A program made the position numbers and the translations under genes. A stretch of DNA of 64,000 nucleotides from Burhinus oedicnemus. Taxonomy: Eukaryota > Chordata > Aves > Charadriiformes > Burhinidae. The stretch is taken from NCBI GenBank assembly GCA_008921705.1, contig VFFE01007605.1:5131172-5195171 (forward strand), read 5' to 3'. Positions 11,901 to 23,900 of the stretch are shown here, one piece after another. The first letter of the stretch is position 1. Every line of letters begins with the position of its first letter. Below the pieces are notes generated by a model, which was not told the DNA's origin, made no database searches, and saw only the letters and a list, made by a program, of their open reading frames with translations.

Positions 11901-14900
11901 TTCCCCCCTAGTATCTGTGCCTATTTCTATTGTCTCCCTTTGCTGCTTGGCTGGTATTAGGAGTGACCTGGTTTTCAGCAAAATGTGTCCCTCTTCCTCC
12001 CTTGTACACCATACATAAATAATTCAGAAAGTTTTGCAAATGCAAAGACCTCGAGTGAGACATAAATAATGAACTCGAAGCTTGGATGCCGTGAAACTTG
12101 TTCTCCAGCGAAGGAGCCGTGGTGACAGTCGGTACTGGGATAAAGAAGTTTTTTGCCCCTTTGTGTGTCCCCTGTGCCCATGAAATGGGGCAGGCAGGGA
12201 GCTGTGTCCCGGCCAGCGCCTGGTCCTGGTACGGCGGCTGCCCGTGGTGCCAGCATCGCCTCCAGCCCCGCCGTGTCGGTGGAGGGGGCTATCAAGCCCA
12301 GTCGCCCAGATGGTGATGCAAAGATGCTTTGCAGCTTGCTTCGGAAAACGAGCAGCTCGCATAATGATGGAGGATGTGGGGGTGCAGGCAGCTGGCAGCC
12401 ATCGCCTCCCCCGTGCCGCTGTGGGGGGCTGAGTGGGGGCACACTCCTCCTCCTCCTTGTCCTTCTTTTCCTCCTCCTCCCTGCGGCCCCCAGGTCTCCT
12501 AGTGCTGACAGGGGCTGTGTCCCCATGGTGCTGGGGCCGCGGAGGGTGTGGGCTGTCCTCTCCTTTGGGTGCTGGGGCTGCAGTCCGGTGCCCTGCCACG
12601 TTTCTGCTGTTGTTTTGTTTTGCTTCTTCCTCCAACTCCCAAGCACTAATTTGAAGCCACCGAACTCGTCCACGCCCCAGCCGCTGCCATGCTCACACGT
12701 CGCAGGCTGCAATTTGTGTGGTGGGGCCGGCTGGGGCCAGCGGGGACTCTGCAAACCCCCTCCCCATGAGGGGTGCAAGGGCCGGACCCCTTGGCCGGAC
12801 CCCATCTCTTGGGCAGAGATGCCCAAGCTCCCGAAAGGCACAGTCGGGCCGGTTTGGGGTTTTAGATCATTTTTCCTTTGGCTGTTTTTTGGCCGGGTCA
12901 CTGCAGAGCTGTGCTGGGTGGTGAGGAGGGGCAGAACCAAAGGGGGATGTGCGGAAGGAGTGATGCTAGGGTGGACCTGGGCCCTGCAGCAGCTGGGAGC
13001 TTGTCTGGCCTTGCCGGCTTCTCAAGGTGGATGCTCTGGCACAGCCTGCAGGTCTCACACCAGATCTGCCCTCCGCCGGCGTGCCACCTGTGCTGGCTGC
13101 AGTGATCAGCCGGGGCTTGCCCTCTGCTCCCTGGTTGGTGTTTCCAGCTGCGCAGCCCGGTGCGGGCACACTCCACGCAAGGCTGTTGGAGGACACTCAG
13201 TTGCCTTTTGGTCCATTGTCGCAGCGCGTGATTTTAATGAACTGCCCAGTGGGACGATCCGTGTTTGCCTGCATAGCACCGGGGTTGTGGAGGTGGCCTG
13301 TACCACCACCATGGCCAACACCAGGAGGGCTTTTGCTGCAGCTTTGGGGTTTTTCCTGGGACATGTCCTTCTCTGTGACTCTCGTGCAGCTTAAAAAGCA
13401 AAGTGGAGTGGTTGTGTGGTTCCTGCTGTCTGCACGCTGGGCTCTGCCTGCGGACCATGTGCTCTGGGATGTGCTTGCATATAGATTTGGTTCCATGTCT
13501 CAGCAGCTTCTTGCCGAAACCGAGCCTGTGTGAAATGTGTGTGCCCATGACTGTGGTGCCACAGTGCCGTGCCTGGAGCTGACACTGACGCCGCAGCTCG
13601 GCTGGAAGAGAAAGTGAAACTTTTGTCTGATGTTTAACCTGAGTTAATTCCCTTTTGATACGAACAAGGCTTAGCCTGGTGATAAGAAAATGTTTCAGAC
13701 TCTGGCCAATACCTTCAGTTGCCTTCTGCCCCAGATGACTTTGCTGCCATTGCCCTCTCTGCATGCCCCCCAGTTCGGTGTGCTCGGTGTCCCCGGGAGA
13801 GGCACCCCAACCAGAATGAGCCTGGGGGAGACCTTGGCTCGGGTGGGTAGAGCTGCCCCGCTCAAGGGGCAGATAGATAACATGGTGCCGTGCACTCGAA
13901 ATGTCCTTGTTTGCTGCTCCAGGGTGAAAGCCCTCGGGTGTGTTGGAGGAAGAGCCGTGTCTTGGGCTGCTTCGTAAGCCGGTGCTGTCTGGGGTGACAG
14001 GTCCTTGAGCCCCAGTGCCACAGGTGCCTGCCCGTGCTGGGGAGGAGAAACCCAAAGCCCTTCTTGGATTATTTTCATCCTTTTGCCCTTCTGGTCCCTT
14101 GAGAAAGGGCCAAACCTTCCCATCATCTGTGCACAGAGGAGGGGAGGGATGGAGATACAGAGGTTTAGGTCTGGCCTTTCCAGGAATGGCGCTTATTTTT
14201 GCAGGTACAAACATTAATGTTTAGAGATGTGCGCCTGGCTAGCAGACAGCTGTACTTCTGCAGGCTTGGGTTTGGAAGAAGAGGAGTGTTATGCTTACAA
14301 AAATAAAAATACCACCCACCCCACCCTCCCTTGGGTTGCTGTGGCTTCTTGTATTCAGTTCTGCTGTGGTTGTGCCATCAGAAATGGTGTTTGACTGCTG
14401 CCATCGAGTGCTCAGTGCTGGTCACCTACGAGCAGCGATGGGGTGCGAGGGCTGCCGAGGTGAGTCATGCCGCGCTCACTGCACAGCCCGTTTTGCATCT
14501 TCCAAGTGCTGAGGAAGTTGCTGCCTCGCGGTGGGGAGGGTTTCCTGGGGCAGCACCACGTCTGTGCGGGCAGAGACCCTGGTCCCTTCCCAGGCAGTGG
14601 GAGCCAGCTTTGCCCAGGGAGCTCATCCTGTGCTCCCAAGGGTGGGGGGGTCTCTGCCAGCGCTGAGCCCAGCAGATGTGGGGCACGGCCGGGCCCCCCA
14701 CGCAGCTGCCATGGGCTTTCTGCCTTGGCCAGGCAAGCAAACCACAGGGCCAACCTGGGGGGAAAGAACGTTGTTTTGAGGTTTGGTTGCTAAGATGAGT
14801 TGCTTCTGATTTTTTGTCCTTTGTTCACCCAGCAAAGGGTAACATGGCTCCCCCATGTCAGGGTGTATTTTTCCCCTGTCTTCCTTTCAGAGGGCCATAG

Positions 14901-17900
14901 GAGACATTTGGTGTGGGGAACACTTTGTGCTACGGGAGAGGTATGTGGTTAAAGCTCAGCCAGTCCTGTGCCAGCAGGGCCGAAGGCGAAGAGGACTTCT
15001 TCCTCCTTTGCATGACCTGTGTGGCTTGTGCAGTCACATATTTAATAGCTTGTCTGGTATTTTATTCAAACAAGGGATAGTACAAATAATAGTACTCTGC
15101 TTTATTTTCAGCACAACCTGAAAGCTCCTCCTCTTCCTCGCTGGTGGAAATTAGCAAAAGGAACATGTTCCTGCTCGGGAGATGCTCTTTGTTTCTGACG
15201 GTGGGTCTCCACCATGAGTCCAGGGGGGATTGTTGTGCAGCCAGAATTGGCTCTGGAGGACTGCATGTTTACCCCATGTGGCTCAGCCTGATTGTAAGAT
15301 GGAAAACTTGGGATGCGACAGCTGTTTGCCCTGCTGGGGTGTTGCAGTGGTTCACCCGCCTACGCTGCCCATGGTTGTGATCTGTGCAGGATGCTCGTGA
15401 TGACATCCCCAGGCATCCTTCGCCCATTTCCCCTGGGGTCCCCTGGGGCTGCCTGCAGGTCCCCCCCATACACAGCCATGACCCCTTGGTGCTGGTATGT
15501 TTGGGGAATGATGGTGAGAGCCAGGCTCCTGAGCAGGGTGGGCTCCTCGAGTCCTGCACTAGCAGCTGAGCTGGTGCTGTGGGCAGGCTGTAACCCCACG
15601 GCTACTGTCTCTGGCATGCCAGAGAGGGAAGGTGGTGAGCAGAAGGGCTTGGGTGTGCAGGAGAGTGTGTGTTCGTGATTACATCTTTTAAATTATGCCA
15701 GCAGAAGGCTCATTAACAGGGCTTAGAGATCTCTTTAATTGGGAGCGTGCCACAGAGCACGTGTCCCGATACACCGGTGTGGTCGTGGTGTCCAGAGGAG
15801 CCGCTGGCCCTGTGCTTGCTGCTGCCCGGCCGTGGCACCAGCAGCGACTGGGTGTCCAATGTTGGGTTAAACTCAACCCTTTTGGCTTGGCAGGGGATGG
15901 ATTGGGGAATAAACAGCAGCTTTTCGAGGCAGGGGCTGGGACTGACTGTGCTGCTGAAGCCGGTGTAGCCTGAAAGTGCATGCTTGTGTCCAGGGAGAAA
16001 AATCTGAGGAGTAGGTGGATGGACCTGGAGAGAGGGATGTGGAGGGGCAGGGTGGGGTGTCCCAGTGTTCCTCCAGTGCCAGGAGCTGGGTAGCTGCTGG
16101 GTCCTGCTCCTACTTCCAGCATGGAGCAGATTTGCCTGGTTTGGGTGAAGAGGCTGTTTTTCCAAGGTTGCAGATGTGCCAGCACAGCCGCATCTCATGT
16201 CTCCTGCAATTGTTCCTGCAATCCTGCAGCGGTACATGTGGTGTGCATGGCATTATATGTATGACCTGTGACATGGGCTGGGGGCAGTGAGCTGTTTTGA
16301 TTTCCTTTTTTTTTTTTTTTGGGGGGGGTGGCAACTCACAATGACGTGGAAAATGCGTGCAAGGAAATGCTGTTCCCATGGTTGCTGCGGGGAGGGTGGG
16401 AGGCAGCGGTGCCAGGGCTCTGCTGCATGTCCCCATGCTTTCTGCAGGTTGGCACACGCGGCGCTTCCCTGGCTGGTCCCAGCTGGGCAGGAGCCTGCAG
16501 CCGGGATGGGATAGGGTGAGCGGGGTCAGCCCTCGTGGTGCTGCCAGCCCGCTCCCTGGCTGGCAGAGGGGGACCGCCGACCCCTCTGCTCTCACCCCTC
16601 CCTGCAGGCACCCTGAAATCATCGTGTGCTTCTCCCTGACACCCAGGGAGCAATGCCCGACCAGAACAGTGGCTGGGTCCACGACTGGGCTCTGTGCAAA
16701 TCGGGGCGGGATTGCTCTGGGGGTCTGCATCCATCCACCCAGGCAAGGGGCAGCAACGGCAGCATGGCAAAGCAAACCCTGCCCGCGCTGCGGCGGTTCT
16801 GGTTTGGGGTATTTTGAGCAGCCCTTCTGCACTGCCCAGCAGTGGGGCAGCAGGAGGACGGGCTTTGCCAGGTGTCCATCACTGTGCTTGGGTTTTTTTT
16901 TTATCTGTCAGTTTGAAGCAGACCCGAAGGATCTGGGTTCGGATGTGGCATGATGAGTAGCTGTAGCGTGACGGCGGTGAGTGGGGAGGGGAGGCAAAGC
17001 AAGGGGGAGCTCAGTACCAAAACCCGCACAGCTTGTTCGCTTCTCGGCTGCTTGGCGTGAATCATCCTTCCCTCCTCCCCCGGGCACACGAGTGGCTGTC
17101 ACCATGGCCGGCAGAGCCGAGGCTGTTTTCCCTGTTTTCCTGGCATGCTCCCATCCATCATGCTGAAGGTGCATCCACCTGCTCCTCTCCATTGTCCCCT
17201 GCAAGTGCCTGGTGACCCTGGGCCTGCAGCTGCACGCTCCTGACGAGGCATGCTCATTAGGGCATTGCCCCGGCTCTTAATAGCAAGGGTGGTCTCAAGT
17301 GTGGCTTGGAGGAACTGGAAATTGCACTTCTCTGCCACCATTCCCACCTGCCGATGGCAGCCTGGGGGTCACAGCATGTCTGGGATGCTGGATGTGTGCC
17401 AGGGAGGGACGGTGGCTGCGGATGCTCTGTAGAGTGAGGACTGCGGTGCAGAGGGGGAAGGGGACGTCTCTGCGGTGATGCCAAGCCAGTTTCTAGTTGG
17501 AATTTGTGGGAAGTACACCAGCCTCCAGACCATCTGGCTCCTGCACGTGGAGCGGCAGGCGCAGCCGTGCTGCGTGGGGGCCGGGGCTGCCTGCGCCAGC
17601 ATGGGGGCGAGGGGCCGGCGAAGGACCCAGGTGCTGCTTCCTCACCCTTCCTGCGGTTTAGACCCATGGCTGGGGTGCAGTGCTCCCCATGGCACACCAT
17701 CACTGGGGGCAGCTGGCGGGCACCGTAGGCAGGCAGGGACATCGCTGTGGTGAAGTGCCTGCTCAGGCAGCTGCTGGCATGCGTGCTTTCTGCCCCGCAC
17801 CAGCCCAGCTAGGTGACTCTTTTTTTATTCCCAACATAAAAAAATCATAGAGTCATGGAATCATAGAATGGTTACGGTTGGAAGGGACCTTAAAGACCAT

Positions 17901-20900
17901 CTAGTTCCAACCCCCTGCCATGGCAGGGACACCTCCCACTAGACCAGGTTGCTCAAAGCCCTGTCCAACCTGGCCTTGAACACCTCCAGGGATGGGGCAG
18001 CCACAGCTTCCCTGGGCAACCTGGGCCAGTGTCTCACCACTCTCACAGGAAACAATTTCTTCCTAATATCTCAGCAAAATCTCCCCTCTTTCAGTTTAAA
18101 ACCGTTCACCCTCATCCTATGGCTCCACTCCCTGATCCAGAGTCCCTCCACAGCTTTTCTGGAGCCTCTTTAGGCACTGGAAGGGGCTCGAAAGACTCCC
18201 CGGAGCCTTCTCTTCTTCAGGCTGAACACCCCCAACTCTCTCAGCCTGTCCTCCCAGCAGAGGGGCTCCAGCCCTCCCATCATCTCCGTGGCCTCCTCTG
18301 GCCCCGCTCCAACAGGTCCATGTCCTTCTGCTGTTGGTGTCCCCAGCGCTGGAGGCAGCACTGCAGGGGGGTCTCCCCAGAGCGGAGCAGAGGGGCAGAA
18401 TCCCCTCCCTGGCCCTGCTGGCCACGCTGCTGGGGATGCAGCCCAGGATGCGGGGGGCTTTCTGGGCTGCCAGCACACATTGCCGGCTCATGTTGAGCTT
18501 CTCATCCACCAACACCCCCGAGTCCTCCTCAGGGCTGCTCTCAATCTGCCCAGCCTGGATTTGTGATTGGGATTGCCCCGATCCACATGCAGGACCTTGC
18601 ACTTGGCCTTGCTGAATTTCATGAGGTTCTCACGGGCCCACCTCTCAAGCCTGCTCCTGGTCTACAGCATAAAAGAATCTATTTTAAAAAGATGTGGACT
18701 GTTTATCTACAGACGGGCCATAAAGAGCTCATAAGATAAGAAAATAAGAACTTTCTTTCTCCCCAGGGTTTGTCCAGCTCCCTGGCAGGTAGCCGTGCAG
18801 GGCCATGCTGCCTGTCCTGCTCTACCAGTGGCAGGTCTGGTACCTGCAGCACTGCATCATGTGCAGTGATGTGCTCAAGGATGTTACTGCAACCCGTGCT
18901 GAGTTGCCATTACCCTGGTGCGCTCAGTGTGCTGCATGTGGTGAGCATGCATGTGCATGTGTGCACGCCCACGTGCTTTTTGCTTTTTAGCAGCTTCTAA
19001 TCCTGTATCAGTATCTCGATGAGGGAACTGTCAAGGGTTCTCTGCACAGGCTGAGTGACCTGTGAAATAAGCTGGCATGCCCCTTTTTAATAATACTGCC
19101 TGGTAGAGTGTCCCTTTGCCGTTTTTTTTTTTCTTTTTCTAGCTGAAACAGCATCTGCCCAGAGCGATGCCCTCACTGAGTGCTGGTTGCTTAGCAATGT
19201 TTTACAAAAAAAACCCCATTGCAGAGCCGAATGATTAAGTGGCTCTCCCCTGCTTTCCCCCGCATGGCTGGGGGCAGCGGCAGCTCTGTCTTTCTTTTGC
19301 AGGGTTTGGGGGGAGGCCCTGCTCTCGCTCTGTCCCTGGAGGAGTGGTGGGATCCCCTGGGTGCCCGGGGCTCAGCTCCTTCCAGCCGGGGAGGCAGGCG
19401 CTGCCGTGGGGAGCGAGGTTCTGCTCCACAGCAGGAGCCTGCTGGGAGCATTTGAGCAAAGGTAGTCGGCAGGGAGCTGGGAAGCATTTCCCGGTATTCC
19501 ATTCCCAGCCCTTTTGGTGGCCACAAAGCCTGGGAGAAAGCCCAGGTTAAAGGCAGCAATGGGCTCTGGACAATGCATCCCACTTCTCACCCTGCGTGCC
19601 TCCCCAGGCTCTGTGGAGATTTTAATTTATCTTTTTTTTCCCTGCCAAAGCAGGAAAAATTGACTCATTTGCCGGTGATGTTCCCGTGAGCACGGTGGGA
19701 TTTTTCCTGTTCTTACAGCCAAGGTGGAGGAGCACTGGAGACAAAAGGATTTCCGCAGCCTCCTTGGGAGGAGAAGGAAGCAGGCTGCTGCAAAACCACT
19801 TTTTGAGGGTCTGGGAGCTGACCCCGCTTTCCTGCCCTGCCTATGGGCATGCCGGCCCCTGGCGAGAGCCACTGCTGGGATGCCGCCCCTTGGGATGGCA
19901 CCCCTCACACAGGGGTGGCTGCCAAGCCGAGGGGGGGACAGACAAGGCTTTGCCCCATGCCATGGGCAGTGTTTGTCATTGGCTAGCTGGGATGTGCTGG
20001 AGAGAACTCCTGTCCTGCCCGTCCTGCAGGTCCCCTCCCCACCCAGAGGTCCATGAGACCCATCGTCCCCCAGGGGATCCCGATGCTTTGGCGCCTGCCT
20101 CTTGAGAAATCAAGCTGGCTCCCTGCTGGGCCGGCTATTAACTAATTAGTTTTAATAACAAGCTAATCCAAATGCGTGGCTGGTGCCTGAGGCAATCTGC
20201 TTCTGCTGCTGTGCACGGTGTCTGGCCGGGGCTCTGCCACCGTCGTGTCCCCCCCTCCTCCCCCCCATCCCCCACTGGGACCCCCCACCTGGTGAGACCC
20301 CCCACCCGGCCTTCTGCTCCGCTAATGGTCATTGCCTCGGTCAGGAGCAAATTTCTTCTAGATTAGTGTCCTCTAAATCGATTATCTGTCTCGGGCAGGG
20401 CATTTTATTCTAATGAAATGTGATTCCAGGCTCCAGTCGATGAATTATTGTGGCAACGAGGGTAAAGTAATCTGCCGCCTTTCTGTGGGTCGTTCCAGGG
20501 TTTGGAGAGGAGAGAAACAGAAAAGACTCAGAGGAGAAATTATAATTAGCAGGGCAGTGCATTACTCTATTGTGGACTTGCCTGCGCTCCCCACTGAGGG
20601 AGCTGGGGGAAAAATGGGGAGCTGTGAGTAAGAGGTGGCATTTCCATCCTGCCTTCTCGTAGGTGTAAGGCTTGATGCGTTTGCACGACCTGCCTGGAGC
20701 TGCGGCAATGGGGCAGCTTGCGGACGGGAGGGGTGTAAATATTTTAAATCCTTGTTGCCTGGAAGAAGTTGGAAATACTTTCATGGTTTCAGGCTTACAG
20801 CTAAGCAAGCACAGAACAGCAGGACAGCCGCTCTTGGCAGGTGTGCCATTACTCTGTGCGGCAGCGTCGTTCCCAAACTCCTCACCCTGGCCCTGGTTGG

Positions 20901-23900
20901 GATACGGGGATTTTTACTACTGCTTCCTCACAAGGCTTTTTGCTCGTGCAGTTGGCTGCCCTTGGAAATGCCAGCTGGGGCAGTAGTTTTCCATTTCACT
21001 ACTGCTTCCCTGAAGTTTTCCAGGCACTTAAGCCGTCACCCGCATTTGCTGTTTTGACGCATCCCTCCTCTGTGTTTGAGTGTTGAATATTTACATTTTA
21101 TTTTATTTGGAGACCATGTGTGCTCCCACCTGAGCTCCCCCCTCGCTCTGACGCTGGCTGCCTCCCCAGCCCGCCCGCCAGCAAACTTTTTGCCGGCTTG
21201 GCCGTTGCTTGCCAGCACGGCTGCAGGCTGGGAGGGGCTGGGGGGTTCTGCCATAAAACAACACCAGGATGTGAACAAAAATAAACACGGGGAAAAGTGC
21301 TAGACACGGTAGTTGGGTGGGGAAACGGAGAAATCTCGTTTTGTTTTGTTTTCCTGTTAAGTGTACAAAATGCTCTGGGTGTTCAGGGCCAGCACAGGAG
21401 AGTGGGGGTGGCACCTCGAGGATGCCGATGTTCCTGGCACACATGGACCATCGTTATGCCCCAGTGCAAGCTGTTGCCCCTTCCCTGGGGGGGAACGGGG
21501 CTGTGCTGGGTGTGCAGCACGTGCCTGAACAGCAGCCGTGGGCAGCGATGCTCTGGGGGGCTGTGGGAGGACTGGGATGTTGCCACATTAGTGCAAAGCA
21601 CTAGGAACTCCCCCTGGGGGGTGTGTGCAGGAGCTCTGCGCGGCACTGGTGGGGTGGGAGGGCAGCTGTGGTGATCCAGCATGTCAGTTCCCGACACGGT
21701 GACAGCCTGGGAGCTGCCTACCCAGCTTCAGGCCACTTATTTTCAAAGACCGTCCTGGGGGTTTCGTGGTGGCTGTCAGCCGCTGCTGGGAGGGCTCTGC
21801 TTGCTGGCAGCTTGACTGTGTTTCTCCAAGCCTTGGTGTTCCTTTCAGGGAGCAAGGACCCACTTTAGCATGTGCCTTCCTGCAGCTGCACACATTTGTC
21901 TTCTCAGTGTATCCAGAAACTGGAAGCCTTTCTGGGGGTCGTTTGCATCATTCACGTGTTTTATGTTCTCCTGCCTTGTCCTGACCACAGGTAGGAACAG
22001 CTCACAGTGCTCTACTGACCCAGCACCTGCAGGTTGCTCTCACAGCCAGCTTCTGGATTTCTCAAGATGTTTTATTTTCTATCACTTTCCTTTGCCCTTG
22101 CTTTGGAGCAATTACTTCTGAAAAATCCTGTTTGGGCAAGTAGGGAAAATAGTCCAAACTTTCCATGTCGGACAGGACAGGACAGACGGGAGCCTCCCTG
22201 CATCTTCCTTCCCTGGAGGGATGGAGAGGTTGTTGAGCCCATGGTGTTTGACAGTTTGTGTCCCCGGCACTGAAGTGAGGGTCCCTTTGGGTGTAGCCCT
22301 TGGCAGTGGTGAGGACCGCTTTGTTAACCACTTCGTTAACCCATCCCTGCTGCCTTGGCCTGGTACTCTTCCACTAGTGGCATGGGGAGAGGGGGAACGA
22401 GCAGAGCTGTTCTGGGTTTCTGAAGCTTCTTGGCCACCGCTGAGATAAAGATCTGAGTCACAAAAGTCGCTATTTGGGTTTCGCTGCAATAGGAAGTAAT
22501 GGGCAAGTGCTAAGAAAAGCTGAACAGGAAGGATGGAGAGTGGCGGTGAGGCCCCTGCTCAGAGCGTCTGCGGCAAAGCAGGCTCTGCACCGGGCTAAAA
22601 TGTCCAGAAAGTGAGAAAGATCAGGGCCGAAGCCAGGGCAGAAAGGCAAGGGCTCTGATTAGCCATCGCCTTCCTTGAACCAGGAGGAGGCTGCTGGAAA
22701 TAGAAGAGTGGCCAGAGCAGCATGAGTCAAAGGAAGGAGCTTCTCACCCTTCTGCGCTGCCAGAGCCCTAAGCCCCGAGCCCCGCTGCAGGATGTCATGC
22801 TGGGCTGAGCAGTGCCGGCGGGCTGGCAGGGCACCCAGCAGCCTGACTTCCAGCCACCACCACGGGCTTTATTTGAGCGGGTTACCAACACATGCGTTGC
22901 AGGTTTGGACCATTTCTAGTACGGGTGACGGGAGGAGCAGGCAGAAGCCTGTGGTGTCTCATACATCTGCAACCAGATGTTTCTGAGAGTCCCACACAGC
23001 TCTTATCTCCCTGAAGCTGTATTTACTGATTTTAAAGTTTTCTGTAAAGTGGCATCTTGCTGCCAGGGCTCTGGTGAGCCGGTGACCAGGGCTGCAGGTG
23101 GTGAGCAGGGGCCGAGGTCAGGCTCCTGCCTTCTCTGTGAGGGCTCGCTGCAGGAAATGGGGCTGGCTTCCCCTGCCCCTTCAAAGTGAGTGACAGCCCC
23201 AGCCTACAAGCCAGGTAGGGGCTTCCTTCTTGCTTTCTCTTTTTTTTTAAAGCTGCCCCGTCCTTCCTTGGCACGACCTGCCCAGCAATGCACAGGGAAA
23301 GTCCGCCACTGCCAGCAAACCCTCCTTTTCCCCGCAGCTGGGCTGCTTCCCTTTGCCTTCAAACGGAGCCACTGAGGGCAGACACCTGCAAACTGGGCTG
23401 CCATGGGCAAGGATCACCTTGTGTCCCTGGGATGTGAAACCTCCTCCGTCTTCCTGGAAATCCAGCCATCTCTTCAGGAGACCCAGTGGTCCCTCCTGCT
23501 TCGTTTCCCTTGGATCTTTAGTACCTTTCATCAGGAATCTCGGGAAGCTTTTGCAAAAACATCCTGGCCTGGCAAGGCTCCCAAGAGAACTCCAAACGTT
23601 ATTGATTTGGGGGTGGCAAGATGACGTGGCCAGGGTGCTGGGCTGGTGGGCAGCAGGGTGATAATTTTAGCTGTGCAGCCAGGCAGTCCTTCTACAGGCT
23701 GAGTGTGTTTTTCACGAAGCACAGAAGTTTTATCTCTTAAAATACCATGGAAATAATTCATGTCTTCAGTGTGTTACTCAAATCTGATCTGCTATTTGAG
23801 CCCAGTCAATAGTCCCATTCATCCTACAATGGATTCTCTGTCCCTCTGGCAAACATTTTGCTGTACGGAGCCACGTTGAGTGTGTGAAGCGAGGCATACG

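Larger units (their letters stand above)
8989..17842 (+). other. ARHGAP26: Intron 1, first part (to the first CR1 copy)
   Basis: GC-rich intronic DNA. It holds the end of the CpG island, a degenerate minisatellite (9187-9300), a strong G-quadruplex motif (10641-10679), a polypyrimidine CTC-rich patch near 12440-12480 and a T15G8 run (16306-16328). Several long open frames on both strands (for example about 12153-13394 plus and 13234-14214 minus) are by-products of high GC content: they overlap each other and resemble no known protein. No additional exon is recognised. Confidence 0.7.

Noticed and set aside
12153..13394. A 413-codon plus-strand open frame in intron 1.
   Set aside because: It has no recognisable domain, overlaps several other frames in GC-rich DNA, and shows Cys/Trp/Gly-rich composition typical of chance frames.
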